DNA of 64,000 nucleotides from JAVVHH01 sp964657565 (GTDB lineage: Bacteria; Pseudomonadota; Alphaproteobacteria; Acetobacterales; Acetobacteraceae). Location: assembly GCA_964657565.1 (NCBI GenBank), contig CAZZVQ010000012.1, positions 11,071 through 75,070 of the forward strand, given 5' to 3'. Shown in pieces: positions 6,967 through 16,000 of the stretch (its first letter is position 1; every line of letters begins with the position of its first letter). The position numbers were made by a program, and so were the translations under genes. The notes beneath the pieces are model-generated. The model was not told the DNA's origin. It ran no database searches and was given only the letters and a program-made list of their open reading frames with translations.

Positions 6967-8826
6967 ATGAGCCTGAGCGAAAGCCTCTCGACCAATAATC
7001 GGCCACAAGACGCGGCCGCCGCGACGGTGGACGAAACGCTCGACTGGGCGCGCTTCGCCACCGCCCGGCGCGCGGGCGAGTTCTGCCAGGCCTGGCTCAG
7101 CCTGCAATGCCGCCAGGTGCCCGGCGTGGTCGCCGCCCTGCTGCTGATCGACGACGACGATGGCGGCTACGCCCCCGCGGCGATCTGGCCGGAGAATGCC
7201 GCCACCGCCACCGACCTCGTACCGACCGCGCGCCAGGCGCTGAAGGACCGCCGCGGCGTGCTGCAACGCACGATCGACGGCGAGGCGCACGCCGCCTATC
7301 CATTCGACGTCGCCGGCAAGCTCTGGGGGGTCGTCGCCGTCAATGTCGGCCGCCAACCGGATGCCGCGCTGCAGGAGGCGCTGCGGCGGCTCACCTGGGG
7401 CGCCGGGTGGATCGAGACCCTGTTCTACCGCCGCAAGGCCGACCAGGATGGCCAGCGCGTGGCCACCACGCGTGCCGCGCTGGAGATCGTCGCCGCGACC
7501 GGAACGGCGGCGGGCTTGCACAGTGCGGCCACGGTGCTCGCCAGCGAACTGGCGGTGCGGCTGGAGTGCCGCCGGGTCGCGATCGGGATCGTGCGGCGCG
7601 GCCGGGTGCGGGTCGCGGCGCTGTCGCACGCGACCGCGATCGGGCGCCACTTCCGCCTTGCCGTCAGCCTCGCCAGCGCGATGGAGGAGGCGTTCGACCA
7701 GTCCGGCGTGGTCGCGCATCCGGCGATCACCGGCAGCGAGCATCGCGTCTCGGTGGCGCATCGCGACCACGTGCATGAGGCCAAGCTCAGCGCGGCGCTC
7801 TCCGTCGTCATGGTCTCGCGCGGCAAGCCGGTGGGGATCATCACGCTCGAGCGGGATCAGGCGCTGCCGTTCGACGCCGCCACCGTCACCTTGTGCGAAG
7901 CCGTCGCCGACGTGGCCGCCCCGGTGCTCGCGCTACAGCTCGATCTCGACCGCCCGATCAACGGACGACTCGTGCGCGGCGTGGGCAAAGCCAGCCGAAT
8001 TGTGCTCGGCCCCCGGCACCCGGCCATCAAGCTCGGGGTGATCGCGGTCGCCTGCCTCGGCGCCTGGCTCACCGTGGCCACCGGCAGCTTCCGCATCTCC
8101 GGCAAGGCGTCGATCGAGGGCCAGGTCCAGCGCGCCCTCGCCGCACCGTTCGACGGCTTCGTCGCCTCCGCGCCGCATCGGGCCGGCGATGTCGTCGAAG
8201 CCGGCGACCTGATCGCCGCGCTCGACACGCGGGACCTCGAACTCGAAGCCTTGCGCGACGAGAGCCAACGCGACGAAGCCCGGCTCAAGGCCCAGGCCGC
8301 GCAAGGCAAGCACAACATGGCCGATGCCGCCGTGGAGGACGCCCACGCCGCGGAAGCCGAGGCCGAGCTCGCCGTGGTGCGCGAGAAGATCGCCCGCGCC
8401 CATCTGCGGGCGCCGTTCCGCGGCATGGTCGTCTCCGGCGACCTCAGCCAGAAGCTCGGGTCTCCGGCCGAGAAGGGGAAGGTCCTGTTCGAGGTCGCCC
8501 CGCTGGAAGACTACCGCGTGGTGGTCAAGGTCGACGAACGCGACCTGTCCTACGTCACGCCGGGCCAGACCGCCCGCCTCGTGCTGAACGGTATCCCGTC
8601 GCGCCCGCTGGACTTCACGGTCGACCGGGTGGTTCCCGTCGCCGAGGCCGAGGATGGCAAGAACGCCTTCCGGGTCGAGGGCCCGTTGCAGATGGTCGAC
8701 GAACAGCTCCGGCCCGGCATGGAGGGCATCGCCAAGATCGAGCACGGGGACGCCCGCCTGGTGTGGATCTGGTCCCGCCCGATCCTCGCATGGACGCGCC
8801 TACAACTTTGGAAGTGGTGGCCCTGA
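6967..8826 (+). CDS. GAF-HlyD fusion: sensor-like domains joined to a periplasmic adaptor
   Basis: The 619-residue protein is an unusual fusion. Residues 25 to about 165 and 175 to about 325 look like two GAF-type domains (WLSLQCRQVPGVVAALLLID; later VASELAVRLECRRVAIGIV-like strands and GKPVGIITLERDQ). They are followed by a single membrane helix at about 354-373 (AIKLGVIAVACLGAWLTVA). The periplasmic part is a HlyD-type adaptor: lipoyl half (LAAPFDGFVASAPHRAGDVV), coiled-coil hairpin (about 410-470), second lipoyl half (HLRAPFRGMVVSGDL) and beta-barrel. GAF domains bind small molecules in the cytoplasm, so the protein could gate export in response to a signal. It lies between the DUF3467 and M50/HlyD genes with short spacers (10 and 15 bases), so co-transcription is likely. 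Confidence 0.85.
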   Translation: MSLSESLSTNNRPQDAAAATVDETLDWARFATARRAGEFCQAWLSLQCRQVPGVVAALLLIDDDDGGYAPAAIWPENAATATDLVPTARQALKDRRGVLQRTIDGEAHAAYPFDVAGKLWGVVAVNVGRQPDAALQEALRRLTWGAGWIETLFYRRKADQDGQRVATTRAALEIVAATGTAAGLHSAATVLASELAVRLECRRVAIGIVRRGRVRVAALSHATAIGRHFRLAVSLASAMEEAFDQSGVVAHPAITGSEHRVSVAHRDHVHEAKLSAALSVVMVSRGKPVGIITLERDQALPFDAATVTLCEAVADVAAPVLALQLDLDRPINGRLVRGVGKASRIVLGPRHPAIKLGVIAVACLGAWLTVATGSFRISGKASIEGQVQRALAAPFDGFVASAPHRAGDVVEAGDLIAALDTRDLELEALRDESQRDEARLKAQAAQGKHNMADAAVEDAHAAEAEAELAVVREKIARAHLRAPFRGMVVSGDLSQKLGSPAEKGKVLFEVAPLEDYRVVVKVDERDLSYVTPGQTARLVLNGIPSRPLDFTVDRVVPVAEAEDGKNAFRVEGPLQMVDEQLRPGMEGIAKIEHGDARLVWIWSRPILAWTRLQLWKWWP

Positions 8827-8841
8827 CCCGGCCCGTAAGAC

Positions 8842-10986
8842 ATGGGCGAACCATTCCTCAGTTCGAACTGGCACCGGGTCGCGTCGCTGCACGCGCGACT
8901 GCAACCGCATGCCGACGTCACGCGGCACCGCGACCGCGGCCGCACCTGGTATTCCGTCCGTAATACCGCCTCGGCCGAGATCTTCCGGCTCTCGCCCACC
9001 GTCTACGGCTTCCTGGGCCTGCTGAACGGCAAGCGCACCGTCAATCAGGCCTGGACCACGGTGGCCGACCAGCTCGATGCCGAGGCGCCGACCCAGGACG
9101 AGGTGATCCGCCTGCTGTCCCGCCTGCACGGCGCCGACCTGCTGCAGACCGACGATCAGCCGGATTTCCAGGAGCTCGTCGGCCGTCGGCGCAGCCGCAT
9201 GTGGTCGAAGCTCTGGCAGCGCGTCGGCAACCCGATGTCGCTCCGGCTGCCGCTCTGGGATCCCGATCGCTTCCTGACCCGGAACCTGGGCTGGCTGGCG
9301 CCGCTGCCGGCGGCGCTGGCCATGCTGGTCTGGCTCGCGGTAGTCGCACCCGCGCTGGTGCTGGCGGGCGTGCACTGGGACGAGCTGACGCTCAACCTGT
9401 CGGACCGGATGTTCTCGGCCGAGGGCCTGATCAGCATGCTGCTGGTGTTCCCGCTGGTGAAGTTCCTGCACGAGATGGGGCACGCGGTCGCGGTCAAGTC
9501 GGGCGGCGGCGCGGTGCACGAGATGGGCATCATGCTGCTCGTGCTGCTCCCGGTTCCCTACGTGGATGCCTCCGCGGCCAGCATGTTCCGCAGCCGCTGG
9601 CGCCGGGTCGGCGTCGGCGCGGCCGGCATGCTGGTGGAGACGTTCATCGCCAGCCTGGCGCTGTACGCCTGGATCGAGCTGCAGCCCGGCGTGCTCCGCG
9701 CCGCCTGCTACACCACCATGGTCGTCGCCGGCGTGTCCACCGTCCTGTTCAACGGCAACCCGCTGCTGCGCTATGATGGCTACTACATGCTCGCTGACGC
9801 CATCGGCGTGCCCAACCTCTCGGGCCGGGCGGTGCGGCACTGGGCGTGGCTGAGCCAGAAGCTGCTGTTCGGGGCCAAGCAGCCGGCGCCGGCCACGGTG
9901 CCCGGCGAGACCAAATGGCTCATCGTCTACGCCCCGCTCTCCTTCATCGCCCGCACCGCCGTCATGGTGACCATCGTGATGACCCTCGCGAACCGCTTCT
10001 TCGCCGTCGGCGTGATCTTGGCGGTCTGGACGGCCGGCGTCGGGCTGGTCTGGCCCATGATGCGCGCGCTGTGGGCCGTCTTCGCCGGACCCGGCCTCGC
10101 CCGGCAGCGCCGCCGGGCCGTCGGCGTCACCCTGGCCGGGCTTGGCGCATTGGCGGCCGTGGTGGCGTTCGTCCCGTTCCCGCTGCACACCGTTGCCGAA
10201 GGTGTCGTGTGGTTGCCGGAAGAAAGCCTGGTGCGGGCCGGCGGCGACGGCTTCGTCGAACGCCTTGCGGTGGCGCCGGGTGCGGCCGTCGTCCCCGGCC
10301 AGATCGTCCTGACCAGCGCCGATCCGGATCGCAGCGCCTCGGTCTGGGTGGAACGCGCCAAGGTGGAGGCGCTCACCCGGCAATACGCGTCGGAGCAGTT
10401 CTCCGACCGGGTCAAGGGCTCGATCACCGGCCGCGAACTCGAGGTCGAGCAATCCAAGCTGGCGGATGCCGAGCGCCGGGTCGCCGAGCTGGTGTCGCGC
10501 AGCCGCGCTACGGGCAATTTCGTCGTGTCCAAGCCCAACGACATCCCCGGCCGCTACTACAAGCGCGGCGAGGTGCTCGGCTACGTGATCCCGCCCGACC
10601 TCCGCATCGCCCGCGTCCTGGTCGCCCAGGCGGATGTCGACCTGGTGCGCCGCCATTTCGTCGACGCCAGCGTACTGGCCGCGGGCGATCTCGGCCGCAG
10701 CTTCCCGGCGCGCATGGTCCGCGAGGTGCCGGCCGCCTCCGACGAACTGCCGAGCAAGGCGCTCGCGCTCGAGGGGGGCGGCGCCCAGCCGACCAACCCG
10801 CGGGACCGCGACGCGCCGCGCACGCTCGAGCGGCTGTTCCAGTTCGACCTCGAGATCCCGCCCGAGGCCGCCAGCGCGGCCAGCGGCGGCCATGTCTGGG
10901 TGCGCTTCGATCATGGCAGCGAGCCGCTGGCGCTGCAGGCGTGGCGCCGGCTGCGGCAACTCTTCCTCACCCATTTCGATGCCTGA
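8842..10986 (+). CDS. PqqD-like / M50 site-2-type metalloprotease / HlyD fusion
   Basis: The 714-residue membrane protein has three parts. Residues 30-115 resemble the PqqD-like winged fold (FRLSPTVYGFLGLLNGKRTV; DEVIRLLSRLHGADLL). Residues 150-450 are polytopic and contain the zinc motif H210-E-M-G-H214 within a membrane helix, plus the second M50 signature NGNPLLRYDGYYMLAD. After a last helix (about 430-450) comes a periplasmic HlyD-like lipoyl/beta-barrel part (EGVVWLPEESLVRAGGDGFV, VRFDHGSEPLALQAW). M50 enzymes cut substrates in or near the membrane, and PqqD-like domains bind peptide leaders. Together they suggest a protease that recognises a leader and hands the cargo to an adaptor. The stop overlaps the SecA-like start by eight bases. 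Confidence 0.88.
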   Translation: MGEPFLSSNWHRVASLHARLQPHADVTRHRDRGRTWYSVRNTASAEIFRLSPTVYGFLGLLNGKRTVNQAWTTVADQLDAEAPTQDEVIRLLSRLHGADLLQTDDQPDFQELVGRRRSRMWSKLWQRVGNPMSLRLPLWDPDRFLTRNLGWLAPLPAALAMLVWLAVVAPALVLAGVHWDELTLNLSDRMFSAEGLISMLLVFPLVKFLHEMGHAVAVKSGGGAVHEMGIMLLVLLPVPYVDASAASMFRSRWRRVGVGAAGMLVETFIASLALYAWIELQPGVLRAACYTTMVVAGVSTVLFNGNPLLRYDGYYMLADAIGVPNLSGRAVRHWAWLSQKLLFGAKQPAPATVPGETKWLIVYAPLSFIARTAVMVTIVMTLANRFFAVGVILAVWTAGVGLVWPMMRALWAVFAGPGLARQRRRAVGVTLAGLGALAAVVAFVPFPLHTVAEGVVWLPEESLVRAGGDGFVERLAVAPGAAVVPGQIVLTSADPDRSASVWVERAKVEALTRQYASEQFSDRVKGSITGRELEVEQSKLADAERRVAELVSRSRATGNFVVSKPNDIPGRYYKRGEVLGYVIPPDLRIARVLVAQADVDLVRRHFVDASVLAAGDLGRSFPARMVREVPAASDELPSKALALEGGGAQPTNPRDRDAPRTLERLFQFDLEIPPEAASAASGGHVWVRFDHGSEPLALQAWRRLRQLFLTHFDA

Positions 10987-12946
10987 TCCACGGCCCTGGC
11001 GGCTCGAACAGCGGGCCGGCGCGCCGTATCTCGAGCGCCAGGCGCCGCGCAACAACGCGATGGACCGGGCGCTGGTCTCGTTGGCCTCGCCGCTCGCCGC
11101 GCGCCTGGTGGACGGCCCAGCCCGGCTGCGACGCCGCGCCCGGCGGATCGAAGCCCTTGGCAGCGTGTTTGCAACCCTGTCGGATGACGCCCTGCGCGCC
11201 GCCGCCCAGGAGCTGCGGCCCCGCTTCGCCCGCCACGGCCTCTCCGCCCCGTTGGTCGCTCGGAGCTTCGCCATGATCCGCGAGACCACCTGGCGCACAC
11301 TGGGCCTCCGGCACCATCCGGTGCAGCTCATGGGCGGCCTGGCCGTCCTCGACGGCCGGCTCGCCGAGATGGCGACGGGCGAGGGAAAGACCATCACCGC
11401 CTCGCTCGCGGCCGCCACGGCCGCGCTCGCCGGCATGAAGGTCCACGTGATCACCGTCAACGACTACCTCGCCGCGCGCGACGCCGAGGAGTTGCGGCCC
11501 ATCTACGCCGCGCTCGGCCTGACGGTCGGCTGCGTGTGCGAGCCGGACAAGGAGGCGGCGCGCCAGGTCGCCTACGGGTGCGACATCACCTACGTGACCG
11601 GCAAGGAGCTCGGCTTCGACTACCTGCGCGACCAGCTCGCCCTCGAGACCCGGCGCAGCCGCGGCCATGTGGCCCTGGATCGCCTGTTCGACGGCAGCGG
11701 CGCCCGGCTGCGCCTGGGCGGCCTCGGCTTCGCCATCGTCGACGAGGCCGACAGCATCCTCATCGACGAGGCCCGCACCCCGCTGATCATCTCGGCGCGG
11801 GACGAGACGGCGCCGATCATCGGCTACGAGCACGCCCTCGCGCTCGCCGCCAACCTCCGCCCCGGCGAGCATTACCGCCTGCTGCACGAGCGCCGCATGG
11901 CCGAACTGACCGAGGCGGGCCGGACCGCCGTGGCCGACGCGGCATCCGGCTTGCCGGGCGTGTGGCGCTACCGGCGGGCGCGCGAGGAATTGGCGGAGAA
12001 GGCGCTGGCGTCGCTGCACATGTACAGCCGCGACCGCGACTACATCGTCCGCGACAACAAGGTGGAGATCGTCGACGAATACACCGGCCGAATCGCCGAG
12101 GGCCGCAAATGGGAGCACGGGCTGCACCAGCTGATCGAGGCCAAGGAGCACGCCGAGATCAGCCCGCGCGACCGCACCGCCGCACGGATCACCTACCAGA
12201 CGCTGTTCCGCCGCTACGCCAGGCTCTCCGGCATGACCGGAACCGGCAAGGAGCACCGCGCGGAGTTCTGGTCCGTCTACGGCCTGGCGGTCGTGCGCGT
12301 GCCGACCCATCGTCCGGTGCGGCGCCGCTGCATCGACCGCCGCATGCTTCCCTCCGGGGCCGCGCGCTGGGATGCGGTCGCCGCGTCGGTGCGGGAGATG
12401 GTCGCCGCCCGGCGCCCGGTGCTGATCGGCACCCGCTCGGTCTCCGCCTCGGAGGAGCTGAGCCAGCGATTGGGCGCCGCCGGGATCCGGCACATGATGC
12501 TGAACGCGCGCCAGGATGCCGACGAGGCCGAGATCGTGGCCCAGGCGGGCGCGCCGGGCCGGGTCACGGTGGCGACCAACATCGCGGGCCGCGGCACCGA
12601 CATCCGTCTGGCCAAGGGCGTTGCCGAGGCCGGCGGCCTGCACGTCATCCTCACCGAATATCATGAGAGCCCGCGCATCGATCGCCAGCTGATCGGGCGC
12701 GGCGGCCGTCAGGGCGATCCCGGCACGTGGGAGGCGATCGTCTCGATCGACGACGCGCTGTTCCGGCTCAACACCCCGCGCCTCACCCGCCTACTCCGCC
12801 TCGTCCGGCGCCGCACGGCCCTCGACCTGCTGCGCATCGCCGCCCAGCGCGTCGCCAGCCGCCGCCATGCCAGCGACCGCCGCGCCGTCCTGGCGCAAGA
12901 GCGCCAGAGCGTAAAGGGCCTCGCCTTCGCCGGCGGGGAGCGCTAG
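10979..12946 (+). CDS. SecA-like preprotein translocase ATPase (second, shortened SecA)
   Basis: The 655-residue ATPase has SecA features: Walker A at 131-138 (MATGEGKT), DYLAARDAE, the YVTGKELGFDYLRDQ segment, DEAD box D255-E-A-D258 (VDEADSILIDEARTPLIIS), the cross-linking-domain linker, MTGTG and the second-motor motifs ATNIAGRGTDI and RQLIGRGGRQGD. The usual cysteine/histidine zinc tail that binds SecB and lipids is absent, and the protein stops soon after the helical scaffold, so it is about 200-250 residues shorter than housekeeping SecA. GRGGRQGD also replaces the usual RGRSGRQGD. It is a likely dedicated SecA paralogue, coupled to the M50/HlyD gene. The start at 10979 gives an N-terminal extension ending GAPYLERQAPRNNAM. 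Confidence 0.88.
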   Translation: MPDPRPWRLEQRAGAPYLERQAPRNNAMDRALVSLASPLAARLVDGPARLRRRARRIEALGSVFATLSDDALRAAAQELRPRFARHGLSAPLVARSFAMIRETTWRTLGLRHHPVQLMGGLAVLDGRLAEMATGEGKTITASLAAATAALAGMKVHVITVNDYLAARDAEELRPIYAALGLTVGCVCEPDKEAARQVAYGCDITYVTGKELGFDYLRDQLALETRRSRGHVALDRLFDGSGARLRLGGLGFAIVDEADSILIDEARTPLIISARDETAPIIGYEHALALAANLRPGEHYRLLHERRMAELTEAGRTAVADAASGLPGVWRYRRAREELAEKALASLHMYSRDRDYIVRDNKVEIVDEYTGRIAEGRKWEHGLHQLIEAKEHAEISPRDRTAARITYQTLFRRYARLSGMTGTGKEHRAEFWSVYGLAVVRVPTHRPVRRRCIDRRMLPSGAARWDAVAASVREMVAARRPVLIGTRSVSASEELSQRLGAAGIRHMMLNARQDADEAEIVAQAGAPGRVTVATNIAGRGTDIRLAKGVAEAGGLHVILTEYHESPRIDRQLIGRGGRQGDPGTWEAIVSIDDALFRLNTPRLTRLLRLVRRRTALDLLRIAAQRVASRRHASDRRAVLAQERQSVKGLAFAGGER

Positions 12947-12978
12947 CCAGTCTAGGTCTGTCACCCACCCACCATCGT

Positions 12979-13060
12979 CACCCACGGACTTGATCCGTGG
13001 GTCCAGACCACCAGGCTCGTGCTGTCCGCGCCGTGGACCCCCGTGTCGAGCACGGGGGTG
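12979..13060. terminator. Two GC-rich hairpins between convergent genes (dispersed palindromic repeat pair)
   Basis: Two nine-base-pair hairpins lie in the 143-base gap between the SecA-like stop and the giant gene stop. The first is acccacgga, loop cttga, tccgtgggt (12980-13002). The second is acccccgtg, loop tcgag, cacgggggt (13037-13059). Each is embedded in a similar frame (gtcaccc... ...gggtcca), in opposite orientation, which is the pattern of a REP-like element common in alphaproteobacterial genomes. Placed tail to tail they can stop transcription from both sides. Confidence 0.7.
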
Positions 13061-13089
13061 ACGAGGTCTGAATACCCGCCCTTGCGAGA

Positions 13090-16000
13090 CTACACCCTCA
13101 GCTTCGCCGCCGGTGTCGGCGACCCGAGCCGGACCACGAAATCCTTCTTCCACGGCGCATCTGCCGCGCCCGAGTTCGTCAGGCTGAAGTCCGAGAACAG
13201 CCCGGTCAGCGAGTCGTCGATCGCCGGGTCGCTGACGTAGCGGATCGGCGTTGCCGCGGCCGCCATCGACCCCCGCAGCCCGGTCCGCTCAATTCCCGGA
13301 TCGACCGTGATCGCCTGGCTCGGCAGGGCCTGGATCTCCGGCCGCGTGCGCCCCGCCGCCACCTGCGACACGCGCGTGGCGTCGATGGTCACGAGCGCCC
13401 CCGCGCGCGCCACGTCGGCGATGATCACCGGATCGATGTCGGCCCAGGCGGCGAACCCGCTGTCGAGCTTGACGATCACCCGCTGGATCAACGACCCGTC
13501 GCTGGCGGTATAGGTGGCGCTGCCATCGGTGTCGCCCAGGAAGCCGACCACATGCAGCGCGTTGTCCGGCGTGATGGCGCTGGCCGTCAGCCCGCCGCCG
13601 CTGGCCGCGTCCACCGCCAGCTTGATGACCTCGCGCTGGCCATACGACGCCGACAGCGGCACGGTGCCCAGGATCTGTCCGAGCACTACGGCACCCCCGG
13701 CAATGGCGGGACCGCTGTACTGGAACGTCGCCACGCCGCCGCTGGTGGAGACGAGCGTGAACCCGACCCCGGTGGCCCCGGTGATGGTCAGTGCCGTCGG
13801 GTCGTAGCTGGCATGGAATGTCAAGCTGGTCAGGCCCGCGGCCCCGGTGATCGTCACCGGGATGCCGGCTCCGCCCACGGCGTAGATCGCGGCTTGGCCC
13901 GGCCCGACCATCAGGTCCGGCAAGCTCAGCACCGGCCCGGCAATCGGCGCCACGGTGTTCGTGGCCGTGAAGGCCCCGCTACCGGGTAGCCCGCTGGTTG
14001 CGCCGTCCAGCGACCCGGCCCCCGCGATCCCGCTTTGGAACCCATTGGCCCCCGACAACAGTTGCAGCGTGTAGGTGTCCGCGGCCAACGGGCTTCCCGT
14101 CTTGATGAAGGTCAGCCCCATCATGTCGGGGTCGAACACGATCGAGCCGGCCACCGCGCCGGTGGCAGCCCCGGTGACCGTCAGGTCCGGCGCCAGCAAG
14201 GTGGTGTGCGACCCGCTGATGGCGTCGTAGATCTCGACCGCCGCGGCGTTCAGCGCCTGGTTGAACCGCACCGACACGCCGTCGGCGTTCCAGGTCACCC
14301 CGGTCACCTCCAGCGGCGGCGCGACCGCGACCTGCAACGGCGTGGCGTCGTAGGTGCCGGTATCGTCCTCGGCCGCGGCCTGGATCGTGTAGCCGACGCT
14401 GCCGGTGCCGGTCGCGGCATAGGTGTGCGTCACCTGGCTCGGCGAGCCGGCGAAGCCCTGCAGCGTGCCGTCGCCCCAATCGACGAACCACTCGTCGATC
14501 GTGTGCAACGGGTCGGTCGCCGCGAGGCCGAGCGTGTAGGTGGTGCCCGCCTGTGCCGTGGTGGGGCCGGTAGCGCTGAGCGTTGGGCCGTTGTAGCGCA
14601 GCCCGAAATCGACGGTAGCCGCCCCGCCGCTACCGACGGTCACTGGGACCGCGCTGGGGCTGGTGGCGGTGACGTCCTGGGTGAGGACTTCGTCGATCGT
14701 GTAGCTGCCCGGGGTCAAGTTGGTGAAGCTAAAGTTCCCGTTGGCATCGGTGGTCGCCTGCGGGTCTCCGGCGGCCAGGGCGCCGGTCCCGGCAAGGTCG
14801 ATGAACACGGTGCGCCCGGCGAGGCCGAGTTCGCCCGTGTCCTGCACACCGTTCGTGTTGAGGTCGCGGAACACCGTCCCGGACACCGTCGCCGGCGTCG
14901 GTGGAGCCACCACGGCGGCGAGGGCGAAATTGACCGTGGCCGTGCCGCCGCTGCCGACGGTGAACGACACCGCGCTGGGGCTGGTCGCCGTGAAGTCCGA
15001 CGTCAGCACCTCGTCGATCGAGTAGCTGCCCGGGGTCAGGTTGGTGAAGCTGTACTTCCCGTTGGCATCGGTGGACGTCTGCGGGTCCCCGGCTACGAGG
15101 GCGCCGGTGCCGGCCAGATCGATGAACACGGTGCGCCCGGCGAGACCGGCTTCACCCGCCTCCTGCACGCCATCCTTGTTGAGGTCGTTGAACACCGTGC
15201 CGGACACCGTCGCCGGCGTCGGTGGAGCGACCACAGCGGCTAGGCCGAAATTGACCGTGGCCGTGCCCCCGCTGCCGACGGTGAAGGAGACCGCGCTGGG
15301 GGTCGTTACCGTGAAGTCCGAGGTGAGGACCTCGTCGATCGTGTAGGTGCCTTGGGTCAGGTTGGTGAAGCTGTAGTTTCCGTTCGCATCGGTCGTCGTC
15401 TGCGGGTCTCCGGAAGCCAGCACGCCGGTGCCGGCCAGGTCGATGAACACGGTGCGCCCACCAAGGCCGGGCTCGCCGACTTCCAGCACGCCGTCCTTGT
15501 TGAGGTCGCGGAACACCACGCCCGACACGGTCGCCGGCGTCGGCGGCGTCGTCGAAACGGCGAGGCCGAAATCGACCGTGGCGGCCAGCCCGCTCGTCAT
15601 CGTGACCGGCAGCGCCGTCGTCGTCGCGATGTCTCCCGACGGCAACACCACGCGGACCGTGTAGGTCCCCGCGGTCAGGCCGGTGAAGCTGTAATGGCCG
15701 TTGGCGTCGGTCGTGGTCGTCGGATCGCCCGCCACCGGAACCCCGGTCCCGGCGGCATCGATGAACACCGTCACCCCGGACACACCGGTCTCGCCGCCGT
15801 CGATCGCGCCGTTCTGGTTGCCGTCGGCGAACACCGTCCCCGAGATCGAGCCCGCCTGGAAGTTGCCGAAGGCGACCCCGGTCAGGTTCTGGCCTTCCGT
15901 CAGCGTCACCGTCGCGAAGCCCGGGGCCACCGCGGCGATCGTGGGGTTGCCGCCATTGCCGGCCGTGACCGTGGGCGGCGTGGTCGGCGTCGTCGAGCTT

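Noticed and set aside
8800..11460. 886-codon open frame on the minus strand opposite the M50/HlyD gene
   Set aside because: It is the mirror of a GC-rich gene whose third positions are G/C. It has no domain I recognise, and the plus-strand frame has clear M50 and HlyD motifs.
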